A DNA stretch of 64,000 nt, taken from the NCBI RefSeq assembly GCF_003850565.1, contig NZ_CP027706.1, forward strand, positions 5,890,001 through 5,954,000, read 5' to 3'. This DNA comes from Pseudomonas sessilinigenes. GTDB taxonomy: Bacteria; Pseudomonadota; Gammaproteobacteria; Pseudomonadales; Pseudomonadaceae. The notes under the pieces were generated by a model that did not search any database, was not told where the DNA came from, and was given only the letters and a program-made list of their open reading frames with translations. Of this stretch, positions 16,807 through 27,440 are shown in pieces. The position numbers were made by a program, and so were the translations under genes. How positions within the stretch are numbered: position 1 is the stretch's first letter; every line of letters starts with the position of its first letter.

Positions 16807-19800
16807 GCCGCCACCTCGGCGCCGAAGGCCCGGGCCACGGCCTGTACCTGGGGACTCTGCATGCAACTGAAGTGATCGCCCGGCACATCCACCACCCGTA
16901 GCTGCCCCTGGCACAGCGCCTGCCAGTAGGCGCTCATGTCCCGGTGCATGCCCGGCAGTACCTGTACCTCGCCGCTCTGGCGAATGAACAGCATGTCGCC
17001 CTGGTATGGCGTGGCCTCGTGCAAGGCCACCGCCGCCAGGCTATGGCGCAATACCTGCAACTGTTCACGCAGCCAGCCCAGGTCGCTCAACTGCGAGCCA
17101 GCATGGCGCATGGCCTCGGCGATCGCCTGCAGGCGTTGTTCCTGGGTCTTTTGCGCCAGGCGTCGCAGGCAGGCCAGGGCCGGTGCGCACTGGGCGTCGT
17201 CCGCCAGGGCCAGTAGCGACCCCTGGGGCACCCGTCCCGGAGTCTGCGCCAGCACCCGGGCGATGGTCCGTTCCATGGCCTGCTCGTCGGCCGGATACCC
17301 CAGTTCCAGTGGATCGGCCTGCATCACTCGGGCAAAGACGTACTCGGCCAGCAAGTCATCCTCGATCATGAACGGCACCCGGTAGCTGCTGATCACGCTC
17401 AGTTGCAGCACCTCGATCGACCGCGCCGCCAGGCACGCCGCAAGCTCCGTGGCCAGTAAGCCGCCGAGGCAGTAGCCGACGATGCTCACCTGGCGCCGGC
17501 CCTCGGCCTGCAAGGTATCGGCATAACGCTCCGCCAACTGGCGAATGGCGGTGGCCGGCTCCAGTGCCAGGTAACCCGGCACATCGTTGAGCACCAGGCC
17601 CTCCAGCAGCACTTGTTCGCCCAGGGCGGCGAACAGCGCGCGATACGGCGCCAGCGTGCCGCTACCGTCGTGGACGAAGATCCGCGCCGGTCCCTGGGCC
17701 TTGTCGCTGATGCGTACCAGCGGCGAATCGCCGTCCACGCCCTGCCCGCGCAAGTAGTCGGCCAAGGCCGCCACGGTGGGCTGGTTGATCAACTGGCGCA
17801 GCAGGTCGCTCCAGGGCAATTGCCGGGCCTGGGGCAAGGCTTCGCGCAAGCGACCCACCACCTGCGCCACCAGCAGCGAGTCGCCACCGAGCTCGAAGAA
17901 ACCCTGTTCGCGGCCCACCGCCGGAACCCGCAACAGCGTCTGCCAGACCTGGGCGATACTGCGCTCCAGGTCATCCACGGGCGCCGCGCCACTGTTGACC
18001 TGCTGCTCGGGGCCAGCGACGCCGATGCGGGCCAGGGCCTGGCGATCGACCTTGCCATTGGCGGTCAGGGGCATCTCGTCGAGGATCTGCCAATCCGCTG
18101 GAATCATGTAGTCCGGCAGGCACCGGGCCAGATGAGCACGCAGTGACTCGGGCTGAAGATCGTGGCGCTCGCTCTTGAACCGGGTGATGAACAGGTGCTG
18201 GCCGATTTCCGACATCGCCTCCTCGGCCTTGGGCAAGCACAGCGCAGGCTCGCCCCCGGCTTCCAGCAGCAGTTGCTGCCATTGCTCGCGGCGGATGAAC
18301 GTGGTGTCCAACTCGGCACGAAAGTCCTCGAAGGCCGTCAGGCCCTCCTTGAACTCCATGGACGCCATGATCTGGTAAGTGTCGCGGGTGGCCTCGATGA
18401 AGATCAGCCAGCCACCGGGGGCGAGCATCTCCCGCAACCGCGCCAGTACCCGGCTGGCATGCCGCGAGTTGTGCAAGACGTTGGCGCACAGGATCACGTC
18501 CAGCGAGTTGGACGCCACGCCCTGGGCCCAATGGTCCTGGTTGAGGTCGAACAGCCCATAGCTGACCCAGGGATAGGCAGCGAAATGCTCCCGCGCTTCG
18601 TTGAGGAAGAACTGCGACAGGTCGGTGAACTGGTAGTCCACCGCCAGGCCGTCCAGGGCCGGGATCAGGTCAGCGCTGGTGCCTCCGACCCCCGCGCCGA
18701 TCTCCAGCAAGCGCAGGCGCTGGCCAGCCGGATGCTGGTGGATGATTTCCTGCACCGCAGCGCACACCGCCTGGTTCAGGTATTGGCTGATGAGGTTCTT
18801 GCGGTACGCCCCCTCGGCGGTATCGGTACGGCCTTCGGGGAACAGCAGGTGCAGCGGATCGAGCTGGTCGCTCATCAGCGCCGGCAGTTGCTCCTGGCTT
18901 TCGCGCAGGTAGCGCAAGACCTCGCCACCCCAGCCCACCGACGGTTCCAGGGCCTCGATGCGCTGCCACTGGCGGCGGTATTCCTCACGCTCGACCAGCA
19001 GGTTCGAGTAACGCCCGGTTTGCCGGTCATGGCTGATCAGGCCTTCACGGACCAGGGCCTGCAACCAGCGTCGGATCAGCCGCTGGTTGCGTGGCGCGAC
19101 CTCGCAGACCTGCAACACCTGGTCCAGGTCATGCTCCTGTCCCGGTTCCTCGAACAACCCCGGACGCTTCAGCGCCAGGCCCATGGACAGCAACGCGGCA
19201 CGCTCGACGCAGGCCGACATCTCACTGACCTGGGCATCGCTCAGGTGTCCGCGTACCGCTTGCGCGGCGGCCTGGGTCCTGGCCTCCAGCTCCTGCGGCC
19301 AGGCCAGCGGCATGTCCCGCAGGCTGGCCCGCAGGCAGGCTTGCAGGCGCCGGTCGAAGGCCCCCTCGCCGGCCGCTACCACCACCGCCGACTCCACATG
19401 GGGGTGGCTCAGCAGCGCACTTTCCACTTCCGCCAGCTCGATGCGATGGCCACGGACCTTGACCTGGAAATCCTCACGCCCGAGGAACTCGATCAAGCCG
19501 TCCTCCAGGTAGCGCCCCAGGTCGCCGGTGCGGTACAGCCGCTCACCGCTGCGCGGATGGTCGATGAAGCGCTCGGCGGTTTTCTCGGCGTCCCCCAGGT
19601 ACCCCATGGCCAGGCCGTCGCCAGCGATGTACAGCTCGCCGGCCACCCCTTGCGGCCGATCACGGCCCTGTTCGTCGAGGATCATGAAACGCTGGTTGGC
19701 CAGCGGCGTGCCATAGGGAATGCTGCGCCAGTGCGAGGCAACCTGGGTGATCGGGTAATAGATCGACCAGATCGCCGCCTCGGTGGCGCCCCCCAGGCTG

Positions 19801-22220
19801 ACCAGGCGCAGTTGCGGCAGCAGTTGCGCGGTTTCGGCGGGCAGGTTCAGGGCGATCCAGTCCCCCGAGAGCAACGCCAGGCGCAACGAAGGCGCAGCCA
19901 TGGACGGTACCGCTTGCAGGTAGTGGGTGAGCATCTGCAACTGCGCCGGCACCGAGTTCCACAGGGTCACGCCGTGCTCCCGGGCACATTCGGCCCAGTG
20001 CGAAGGGTCAGCCCGGCGTTGCGGGTCCGGCAGCACCAGGGCACCCCCCACTGCCAGCAGGCCGAAGATGTCGTAGACCGACAGGTCGAAGCCCAGGCTG
20101 GCCAGGGCCAGCACTCGGTCGTCGGCATCGATGGCGAAACGCTGGTTGATGTCGACGATGGTATTGAGCGCCGCCTGGTGACTGATCATCACGCCCTTGG
20201 GCACCCCGGTGGAGCCGGAGGTGTAGATCACATAGGCCAGTTGCAGAGGGTCGACGGCCAACGCCGGCAGCGGCTGGCGGGCCGCCAACGGGCCCTGGTC
20301 GACCTGGATCAACTGGGTCACCCGTGCCGGCCAGCACAGGGCATCGGCGAGCCAGGACTGGCTGAGCACGCGGCTGACCTGGGCGTTGTCCAGGATCAGC
20401 TCGCGCCGGGCCTCGGGCTGGTTGGTATCCAGGGGCAGGTAGGCCGCCCCGGCCCGCAGGATCCCCAGCACCGCAATCACCTGTTCCAGCCCCTTGTCCA
20501 TGCACACCGCGACCCGTTCCCCGGGTTGGCATCCGGCCTCCAGCAGAGCCTCGGCCACCGCCTCGGCACGCCCGGCCAGTTCGCCATAACTCAATTGCCC
20601 GGCGCCCTGGATCAGCGCCACCCGCTGCGGGGCGGCAGCCGCCTGGCGCCAGAATGGCTCGTGCAGCAAGCCGGCGGGCAGCGGCTGGGCAGTCTGGTTC
20701 ACCAGTTCCCGTTGCAAACGCTGGGCCGCCGGCAGTTCCAGGCAGTCCTCCAGAGTCCAGGCCGAGGGCTCTCGCGCCAGGCGCTTGAGCAAACGTTCGA
20801 AGGTGTCGAACAAGGCATCGAGCAACTCGGCGCTGAATACCCCTTCGCGGATGTCCCAATTGATCGCCAGGCCGTTATCACGCTCGCTGACCTGGCAATC
20901 GATCAGCACCTGGGGCGTCTGGCTGATACCGAAGACCAGCTCGGCGCCGGGCATGAAGGCCCCGCCGCCACTCTCGCCACCGGCCCCCAGGGTACTGGTG
21001 AAGGCATAGGGCATCAGCGCCGCGTCCTGGCCCTTGCGCCGCGCCAGCTCGCGCAACACCTCGATGCCCGAGCACAGGCGATGGTCCATGTCCTGCCACA
21101 GGCGTTCCTGCAACTGCTGGCTGCGCTGGCCGAAGCTGCCACCCTGCAGGGTCTGCACTTCCAGCAATTCCACCGAGCTGAAGTCGCCCACCAGGCGGTC
21201 CACCTGGGGATGCAGCGACAGCCGATTGAGCAGGGTCAGGCTCAGGCAGAAGTGCCCGCGCCGGCTCCAACGGCCCAGGGTCTCGGCATAGGCCGAGAGG
21301 ATCGCAGCCGATACCCCGACCCCGGCCGTTGCCGCGTTCAGGCGCAAGGCATTGCAATCGCGCTGTTCCAGGCTCATGGCCCGACGCAGGAAGCGCGGCC
21401 CGCTGGGCGCCCCCAGCAACGGTAGTTCCGGAGCTCCCGGCAAGCCGTCGACCCGTGCCCACCAGTACTCGCGATCGCGCTGGTAGCGCGCTTGCTCACG
21501 CAAGCGACGTTCACCCAGCACGTAGTCGCGGAAGCTGATCGGCGCCGGCGCCGGCAGCGCCTCGCCACGGTACAGCTGCTGCAATTCGGCCAACAGCATG
21601 CGCACGCTCTGGTAGTCGCAGACCAAGAGGTCCACCGACAGGTGCAGGCGCGCGGTGTCACGGCCCTGGCTGACGCACAGCTCGATCAGCGGCCACTGCT
21701 GGGGGCTGGCCCGACGCAACTCCATGCGCTCGCGCAGGGCCTGCAAGGCGCTGCCGTCATCTTCGCGCAGGTCGTGGCGCACGACGGCGTAATGTGGCAC
21801 CTGGGGCAGGATGCGCTGGTAGCCCTCCTCCGCGACCACCGCGCGCAGCATGTCGTGGCGCACGATCAGCTGGTTCCAGGCCTGTTCCAGGAGTGCCGGG
21901 TCCAGCTCCTGCCGAGCGAACTCCAGGTAGCCATGGCAGGCCACGCCGCCATAGCTGAACGCCGTGGTACGCCCCAGCAAGTAGGCGGCTTGCACATCGG
22001 TCAGCGGGAAGGGTTCGTCCCGCGCGGCCAGGTCGGCCTCCAGGGTCGGCAGCTGCGCCGCTTGCAACAGTTGCAGTAGCCCATCCTTGTGCTCGCGCAG
22101 TTGCCCCAGGCGCGCTTCATCCATGACCCCAGCCGGGGCCCGGTAGCGCAGGCGCCCCTGTTCTTCCCAGAGTTCCACGCCCAGTTGTTGCAGGTCCTGT
22201 TGCAGTTGTTCCAGCGTCAT
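16803..22220 (-). CDS. pchF: Enantio-pyochelin nonribosomal peptide synthetase PchF (Cy-A-MT-PCP-TE)
   Basis: An 1805-residue synthetase. A short docking-like helix region (1-65) is followed by the cyclisation domain (about 75-500, motif DLLVCDYQS with its two aspartates). The adenylation domain starts near 525 (YVIYTSGSTGVPKGV, YRTGDLGRY). A methyltransferase domain interrupts it (LLEIGAGVGGTSADLIPAL). Then come the carrier domain (GGDSLL, Ser1448) and the thioesterase (about 1530-1805). The enzyme adds and cyclises the second cysteine, N-methylates the reduced ring and releases the product. The thioesterase elbow reads GYCLGG, with Cys1584 where serine is usual. It overlaps pchE and pchK by four bases each. 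Confidence 0.97.
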   Translation of the reverse strand: MTLEQLQQDLQQLGVELWEEQGRLRYRAPAGVMDEARLGQLREHKDGLLQLLQAAQLPTLEADLAARDEPFPLTDVQAAYLLGRTTAFSYGGVACHGYLEFARQELDPALLEQAWNQLIVRHDMLRAVVAEEGYQRILPQVPHYAVVRHDLREDDGSALQALRERMELRRASPQQWPLIELCVSQGRDTARLHLSVDLLVCDYQSVRMLLAELQQLYRGEALPAPAPISFRDYVLGERRLREQARYQRDREYWWARVDGLPGAPELPLLGAPSGPRFLRRAMSLEQRDCNALRLNAATAGVGVSAAILSAYAETLGRWSRRGHFCLSLTLLNRLSLHPQVDRLVGDFSSVELLEVQTLQGGSFGQRSQQLQERLWQDMDHRLCSGIEVLRELARRKGQDAALMPYAFTSTLGAGGESGGGAFMPGAELVFGISQTPQVLIDCQVSERDNGLAINWDIREGVFSAELLDALFDTFERLLKRLAREPSAWTLEDCLELPAAQRLQRELVNQTAQPLPAGLLHEPFWRQAAAAPQRVALIQGAGQLSYGELAGRAEAVAEALLEAGCQPGERVAVCMDKGLEQVIAVLGILRAGAAYLPLDTNQPEARRELILDNAQVSRVLSQSWLADALCWPARVTQLIQVDQGPLAARQPLPALAVDPLQLAYVIYTSGSTGVPKGVMISHQAALNTIVDINQRFAIDADDRVLALASLGFDLSVYDIFGLLAVGGALVLPDPQRRADPSHWAECAREHGVTLWNSVPAQLQMLTHYLQAVPSMAAPSLRLALLSGDWIALNLPAETAQLLPQLRLVSLGGATEAAIWSIYYPITQVASHWRSIPYGTPLANQRFMILDEQGRDRPQGVAGELYIAGDGLAMGYLGDAEKTAERFIDHPRSGERLYRTGDLGRYLEDGLIEFLGREDFQVKVRGHRIELAEVESALLSHPHVESAVVVAAGEGAFDRRLQACLRASLRDMPLAWPQELEARTQAAAQAVRGHLSDAQVSEMSACVERAALLSMGLALKRPGLFEEPGQEHDLDQVLQVCEVAPRNQRLIRRWLQALVREGLISHDRQTGRYSNLLVEREEYRRQWQRIEALEPSVGWGGEVLRYLRESQEQLPALMSDQLDPLHLLFPEGRTDTAEGAYRKNLISQYLNQAVCAAVQEIIHQHPAGQRLRLLEIGAGVGGTSADLIPALDGLAVDYQFTDLSQFFLNEAREHFAAYPWVSYGLFDLNQDHWAQGVASNSLDVILCANVLHNSRHASRVLARLREMLAPGGWLIFIEATRDTYQIMASMEFKEGLTAFEDFRAELDTTFIRREQWQQLLLEAGGEPALCLPKAEEAMSEIGQHLFITRFKSERHDLQPESLRAHLARCLPDYMIPADWQILDEMPLTANGKVDRQALARIGVAGPEQQVNSGAAPVDDLERSIAQVWQTLLRVPAVGREQGFFELGGDSLLVAQVVGRLREALPQARQLPWSDLLRQLINQPTVAALADYLRGQGVDGDSPLVRISDKAQGPARIFVHDGSGTLAPYRALFAALGEQVLLEGLVLNDVPGYLALEPATAIRQLAERYADTLQAEGRRQVSIVGYCLGGLLATELAACLAARSIEVLQLSVISSYRVPFMIEDDLLAEYVFARVMQADPLELGYPADEQAMERTIARVLAQTPGRVPQGSLLALADDAQCAPALACLRRLAQKTQEQRLQAIAEAMRHAGSQLSDLGWLREQLQVLRHSLAAVALHEATPYQGDMLFIRQSGEVQVLPGMHRDMSAYWQALCQGQLRVVDVPGDHFSCMQSPQVQAVARAFGAEVAA

Positions 22221-25200
22221 AGCACGCCCTCCACCATTGCGTTCTGATTGACGGGCCGCTGTTCCCGGCGCGAGGCGAGCAACTGCCCCTGCAGGGCCAC
22301 GGTGGCCGCGTTGAAAAAGTCCTTGAGCGACAGCTCCACCTGGAACTGCCGCGCGATACGTTCGATCAACCGGGCCGCCAGCAGGCTATTGCCGCCCAGG
22401 GCGAAGAAACCCTGGTGCCGGCCCACCCGCGGCACTTGCAGAATTTCTTGCCAGAGCGCCGCCAGGGCTTGCTCCCACTCGCCCTGCGGAGCCTCGCCGC
22501 CCTGGGGCTGGGCTCCCTGGCGCTGCTCTTGCAGCAGCCACGCCAGGGCCGCGCGATCGACCTTGCCGTTGCTGCTCAGGGGCAGCTCGTCCAGGGTCAG
22601 CCAGCTATCGGGCAGCATGTGCTCGGGTAACCACTGCCCCAGCCACTGGCGCAGGGACTGGTGGTCGGGCAGTGGCGCCACGCCAACCAGCACCGCCGCC
22701 AATTGCGGCTCGGCACCGGGCAGCACCAGGCTCAATGCCCGGCTGATGGCCGGGTGGCGCTCCAGGGCCACGTCGATTTCCGCCAGCTCGATGCGAAAGC
22801 CGCGGACCTTGACCTGATGGTCCATGCGCCCGAGGAATTCCAGGGTGCCGTCGGCCCAGTAACGACCCTGGTCGCCGGTGCGGTACCAGCGTCCACCGTC
22901 ATGCTCGACGAAACGCTGGGCCGTGAGGTTTGCCAGGCCGCGGTAGCCAACGGCGACCCCGGCGCCACCGATCCACAACTCGCCGGGCACCCAGTCAGGA
23001 CAGTCGCGCCCCTGCGAGTCCACCACCCGGAAGCACTGGTTCGCCAGGGGTCGGCCATAAGGGATCGAACGCCAGTGCCCGGGTACCTCGTCCACTTCTT
23101 GCAGGTTCGACCAGATCGCAGCTTCGGTGGCCCCGCCCAGGGCGGCGAAACGCACCGCCGGCCCGGCCGCTTCGCGCAGGCGCCGCGGCAGATCGAGGCC
23201 GACCCAGTCACCGGAGACCATGGCCAGGCGCAGCCCCGCCAGCTCGCCGGGGCTGCGCACTTGCAGGGTCAGCATGTCGAGCAACGCCGGTACCGAGTTC
23301 CATAGGCTCACGCCATGCTCACGCACCAGACGCAGCCACTCCCGGGGCTCCTTGCGCAGGGTATCGGCCGGCAGCACCAGCGCGCCGCCGACACTCAGCA
23401 GGCCGAAGAGGTCGTACACCGAGAGGTCGAAATCCAGGGCCGAGACCCCGAGCACCCGATCTTGCGGACCCACCTGGTAATGGCGGTTGAGCGCCTGGAT
23501 GGTGTTCATCGCCGCCTCGTGGCTCAGCTCCACGCCCTTGGGCTCGCCGGTGGTGCCCGAGGTGAAGATCACGTAGGCCAGGGCCTGCGGCGCCATGACC
23601 AGTGGCTGCGCCAGGGCCGGCGCCACCCGGGCCTGGGCCAGGGTCACCACGCGCAGCTCGGCAAGCCAGATGCCACCGTCGCGATGGGCGTCGTCGGTGA
23701 TCACCACTCGGGCCCCGGCCCGCTGGTAGATCATGTCTCGCCGGGCCGGTGGCTGCTCGATGCCCACCGGCACATAGACCGCGCCGGCCGCGAGGATGCC
23801 CAGCGCGGCGATCACCTGTGCACGCCCCTTGGGCAGGGTGATGGCCACCGTATCGCCCGGTTGCACCTCCCACGCCACCAGGGCGCCGGCCAACTGCAGG
23901 GCCTGGCGGGCCAGCTCGGCATAACTCAGGCTGCCCTGGTCGCAAACCAGCGCCAGGCGCTCGGGGTGCTCTTGCGCCTGCTGGAAGAACCCCTGGTGCA
24001 GCAGCTGCGCCGGGGTGGCGTGCAGGCAAGCATTGGCCACCTGGCGCACCTGCTGCTGGGCCGCCGGCAGAGGCAAGGGCGCCACCTGTTGCCAGTCATT
24101 GGCACACAGCCACAACAACAGGCCGCGATAGGCGTCGAACATCTGCTCCAGCAGGTTTTCGGGAAACAGCTCCTGCACCGCGTCCCAGTTCAACAACAGG
24201 CCATCGGCCTGGGGGTAGCTCTGGTGATCCAGCCAGACCTGGGGCGTCTGCGACAGGGCCCAGCCTGGCTCGCCCAGTTGCTCGCGGCAGGTCTGGTCGA
24301 CGAACGCCGGCCCCAGGTTGCAGGCGAACACCACCGGTGCGCCCTGGCCTGTGCCCTGGCGCAACCGCGCGCGCTCGCGCAGCACCTCGACCCCGGGCCA
24401 GGCGCTGTGGGCGATGTCCTGGTGCAACTGGGCCTGCAAGGCCAGGGCCTGCTGGCAGAAATCCCGGGGTTGGCGCAGGTCCACTTCCAGCAGCACCAGG
24501 TTGGAGAAGTCCGCCAGCAAATGCGGTACGCAGGGATGCAGTTCCTGGCGGTTGAACAGCGGCACGTTGAGCACGAAATGCGGATTGGCGCTCCAGCGGC
24601 CCAGCACCTGGGCATAGGCGCAGGCCAGGACGCTGGCCAGGGTCAGCCCGTACTGACGCGCACGTTGTTCCAGACTCTGCAACTGAGCGTGGTCCAGGCG
24701 CATGGCCAGGCGTTGGAACCGTGGCCGCTCCACTTGCTGCGGCTCACGGGCCAGGGGCAATTGCGGGCCGTCCGGCAACTGCTCCAGGCGCGGCTGCCAG
24801 TAGTCCCGGGCGGCAGCCAGTTGCGGCGCACGCAGGGCCTGCTCGGCCCGCAGGTAACGGGCGAAATCCCACTCCAGCGCCGGCAGTTGCTGCTCCTGGC
24901 CGGCATGGATCAGCGCCAGGTCCCGTAGCAGAATGCCGATGCTCAGCACGTCGGCCACCAGCAGGTCGATGTTCAAGTGCAAGCGACTACGGCCTTCGGG
25001 CAGCAGGCTCAACTGCACATCGAATACCTCGCCACGGCCGACTTCCAGGCAGCGATGGGACAACTGCTGGCGAATCCGCTCCAGGGCCTCGGCCGTGGCC
25101 ACGCACGAGGCCTCGCGCAGGTCGTGGACGGTCAAGCCGCGCCAGGGGCTGGCGGGCAGGATGCGCTGGCAGGTATCGCTGACGAAGCAGGCCCGCAGCA

Positions 25201-25684
25201 TCGGATGGCGCTGGCACAGGCGCCGCAGGGACTGCTCCAGGCGCTCGGGATCGAGCCCTTGGCCGTCCAGCTCCTGGTACAGGTGGCAACCAACGCCACC
25301 CAGGGGCATGCCGGGATCGCGGCCGAACCAGTAGGCCTGCTGCAGCGGCGTCAGGCCGAAATCACCATCGACCTGGCTGCCTGGCTCCTCCGGGCACAGG
25401 GCCACGGCGCCACGCCGGGCCTGGATCAGCGCCCACCAGGCGTCCAGGGTCGGGCGTTCGATCAACTCGGCGAAGCCGAGGTTCACACCCTCGGCAGCCA
25501 GCAGCGCCGGCAAGCGCATGATGCTTACCGAATCCAGGCCCTGCTCGATCAGCGACACCTGCGCCTCAAGATCCTCGGGCTCATAGTTCAACAGTCGTGC
25601 AATGCCCTCGCAGAGTCCTTGGGGTGAATGACTCAGGCCGGCATCCGCTGGGTGAGCGCGGGCCAGTGCTGGGTTATCGGTCAT
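22217..25684 (-). CDS. pchE: Dihydroaeruginoic-acid-type synthetase PchE (ArCP-Cy-A-PCP, no epimerase)
   Basis: An 1155-residue synthetase that loads salicylate and condenses and cyclises the first cysteine. The aryl carrier domain (residues about 20-90) has the phosphopantetheine serine in EQGLDS (Ser52). The cyclisation domain carries DLLVADVLS. The adenylation domain shows FTSGTTGEPKGVELSH and YRTGDQGRY, and the terminal carrier domain GGNSLL has Ser1100. P. aeruginosa PchE is about 280 residues longer because of an epimerase inserted in the adenylation domain; here the run from QVKVRGFRIELAE to SSNGKVDR is uninterrupted. Loss of that domain fits the opposite stereochemistry of enantio-pyochelin. 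An AAGGA site precedes the ATG, which overlaps pchI by 11 bases. Confidence 0.97.
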   Translation of the reverse strand: MTDNPALARAHPADAGLSHSPQGLCEGIARLLNYEPEDLEAQVSLIEQGLDSVSIMRLPALLAAEGVNLGFAELIERPTLDAWWALIQARRGAVALCPEEPGSQVDGDFGLTPLQQAYWFGRDPGMPLGGVGCHLYQELDGQGLDPERLEQSLRRLCQRHPMLRACFVSDTCQRILPASPWRGLTVHDLREASCVATAEALERIRQQLSHRCLEVGRGEVFDVQLSLLPEGRSRLHLNIDLLVADVLSIGILLRDLALIHAGQEQQLPALEWDFARYLRAEQALRAPQLAAARDYWQPRLEQLPDGPQLPLAREPQQVERPRFQRLAMRLDHAQLQSLEQRARQYGLTLASVLACAYAQVLGRWSANPHFVLNVPLFNRQELHPCVPHLLADFSNLVLLEVDLRQPRDFCQQALALQAQLHQDIAHSAWPGVEVLRERARLRQGTGQGAPVVFACNLGPAFVDQTCREQLGEPGWALSQTPQVWLDHQSYPQADGLLLNWDAVQELFPENLLEQMFDAYRGLLLWLCANDWQQVAPLPLPAAQQQVRQVANACLHATPAQLLHQGFFQQAQEHPERLALVCDQGSLSYAELARQALQLAGALVAWEVQPGDTVAITLPKGRAQVIAALGILAAGAVYVPVGIEQPPARRDMIYQRAGARVVITDDAHRDGGIWLAELRVVTLAQARVAPALAQPLVMAPQALAYVIFTSGTTGEPKGVELSHEAAMNTIQALNRHYQVGPQDRVLGVSALDFDLSVYDLFGLLSVGGALVLPADTLRKEPREWLRLVREHGVSLWNSVPALLDMLTLQVRSPGELAGLRLAMVSGDWVGLDLPRRLREAAGPAVRFAALGGATEAAIWSNLQEVDEVPGHWRSIPYGRPLANQCFRVVDSQGRDCPDWVPGELWIGGAGVAVGYRGLANLTAQRFVEHDGGRWYRTGDQGRYWADGTLEFLGRMDHQVKVRGFRIELAEIDVALERHPAISRALSLVLPGAEPQLAAVLVGVAPLPDHQSLRQWLGQWLPEHMLPDSWLTLDELPLSSNGKVDRAALAWLLQEQRQGAQPQGGEAPQGEWEQALAALWQEILQVPRVGRHQGFFALGGNSLLAARLIERIARQFQVELSLKDFFNAATVALQGQLLASRREQRPVNQNAMVEGVL

Positions 25685-27440
25685 GGGAGACGGTCCTTTG
25701 GGGTACGGAAGGGATAGGCCGCAAGCGCCAGCGATTGATCGCCTCGCGCTCGTGGAACAGGTCGCGATAACGGCCGGGGGCCGCCATCAGCTGGTTATGG
25801 TTGCCGCGCTGGACCAGGCGACCCTGCTCCAGCAGCAGGATCTGCCCGGCGCTGGGCGCCAGGGTCGGTTTGTGGGTCACCAGCACCACGCTGTGCTTGC
25901 GTGCCAATTGCAGCAGGGTGCGGTTGACCCGCGCCTCGCTGATGGCATCCAGGGCCGCCGTGGGTTCGTCCAGCAGGATCAGCCCCGCGTCCTTGAGCAG
26001 CACCCGGGCGAGCGCCAGGCACTGGCGCTCGCCACCGGAGAGGCTGACACCGCCCTCGCCCACCAGGGTTTGCCAGCCCTGAGGCAAGCGCTGGGCCAGG
26101 TGATCCAGGCCGGTGGCCTGGGCCGCCGCCAGCAGTTCACTGTCACTGGCCTCGGGGCGGCCCAGGCGCAGGTTGTCCCACAGGCTGGCGGCCAACGGCG
26201 GGCAGTCCTGGAACATCAAGGCAATGGAGGCATCGCGCTGGGCGGCCGAGATCTGCCGCAAATCGACGCCACCGAGCAGGATCGCGCCGCTGCTGACATC
26301 ACTGAAGCGCGCCAGCAAGCGCAACAGGCTGGACTTGCCGGAGCCCGAAGGGCCCACCACCAGGGTCAGCGAGCCGGGTGCCAGCTCGAAGCTGATGTCC
26401 TGCAACAACGTCCGCCCCTGGCGTACCAGTCCCAGGTCGCGAACCTCCAGGCGCGCATCGCTGGGCACCTGGGGCCGCTCGGGCTCGGGTAATGCCGGCA
26501 ATTGCAACAGCTCGCGCAGGCGCTCCAGGCCGTGGCGGGTCTGGCGCAAGGTGGTGCCCAAATTGACCAGCGCGCCCATGGGCTCCACCAGGCAGGTGGC
26601 GAGTATCGCCAGGGCCAGGTATTGCACGGCGCCCAGGCTGCCACCGAGCACCGCGTACAAACCGCTCAGCAAGACCCCGGTGTAGCCAGCCTGCAACGCC
26701 ACCGCCAACCCCAGGGCCGCCGGGAAGGTGCGCCAATGGGCCCGGCGCTGGGCCACGCGCTGCTGTTGCAGGGCCACGGCCAGCAGGCCGAATTCCTCGC
26801 CATTGCGCCCGCTGGCGCGCAGCAATGGCTGCTGGCGCAGGAACTCCAGGACCCGTGCCGCCGCCTCGTTGGCCGCCGCTTCGCTGAGCCGTTCGGCCTG
26901 CCCGCCCCAGCGCACGCCCCAGTGGTAGAACAGCAACAACAGGGGCACGCTGGCCAAGGCCGCCAGGGCCATGTCGCGGTCGTAGAAGAACAGCGCCACC
27001 AGCAATGCCAGGGGCGTGAGCAAGGCATTGGCCATGGGCTGCAACAGATGCGCCGGAGTGCTCATGATCTGCAGCACGGTATGGGTCACCAGGCGATTGA
27101 GCTCGGCGCCCCGCTGCTCGACGAACCACTCCAGGGGCAAGCGTGCCAATTGCTCTCCGATGCGCAGATTCAATGATTGCGCCGCGGCGCCACCGGCTCG
27201 ATAGCCGGCCAGTTGCGCATACCGGCGCAGGACCAGGCATAGGGTCGCCAACCCGGCGAAGAGCCCGGCCCAGCACCAGGACGCGGCACCGGCCGCGGCC
27301 TCGAAGACACTGGCGAAGGCCATGGGCAGCAAGGCCAGTGCCGCGCCCTGGGCCAAGGCACTGCCAGCCACCGCCACCAGGGCCCGGCGCAACAGGCCGG
27401 CTTCCCCGGGCTGCACACTGCGTAGCAAGGCACGGATCAT
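25674..27440 (-). CDS. pchI: ABC transporter, fused permease-ATPase half-transporter PchI
   Basis: A 588-residue exporter-type ABC protein with about six membrane segments in residues 15-320 and a C-terminal ATPase. Walker A is GPSGSGKSS, the signature is LSGGERQ, and Walker B is LILLDEPTAALD. Its ATG overlaps the pchH stop (ATGA), so the two halves are probably made together and form a heterodimer. In P. aeruginosa the PchH/PchI pair is linked to handling of pyochelin or its precursors; an exact role here (export or uptake) cannot be read from sequence. Confidence 0.94.
   Translation of the reverse strand: MIRALLRSVQPGEAGLLRRALVAVAGSALAQGAALALLPMAFASVFEAAAGAASWCWAGLFAGLATLCLVLRRYAQLAGYRAGGAAAQSLNLRIGEQLARLPLEWFVEQRGAELNRLVTHTVLQIMSTPAHLLQPMANALLTPLALLVALFFYDRDMALAALASVPLLLLFYHWGVRWGGQAERLSEAAANEAAARVLEFLRQQPLLRASGRNGEEFGLLAVALQQQRVAQRRAHWRTFPAALGLAVALQAGYTGVLLSGLYAVLGGSLGAVQYLALAILATCLVEPMGALVNLGTTLRQTRHGLERLRELLQLPALPEPERPQVPSDARLEVRDLGLVRQGRTLLQDISFELAPGSLTLVVGPSGSGKSSLLRLLARFSDVSSGAILLGGVDLRQISAAQRDASIALMFQDCPPLAASLWDNLRLGRPEASDSELLAAAQATGLDHLAQRLPQGWQTLVGEGGVSLSGGERQCLALARVLLKDAGLILLDEPTAALDAISEARVNRTLLQLARKHSVVLVTHKPTLAPSAGQILLLEQGRLVQRGNHNQLMAAPGRYRDLFHEREAINRWRLRPIPSVPQRTVSHDR

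Noticed and set aside
18162..21425. A 1087-codon open frame antisense to pchF
   Set aside because: It lies wholly inside a well-supported synthetase gene and shows no recognisable domain; long antisense frames are common at this GC content.
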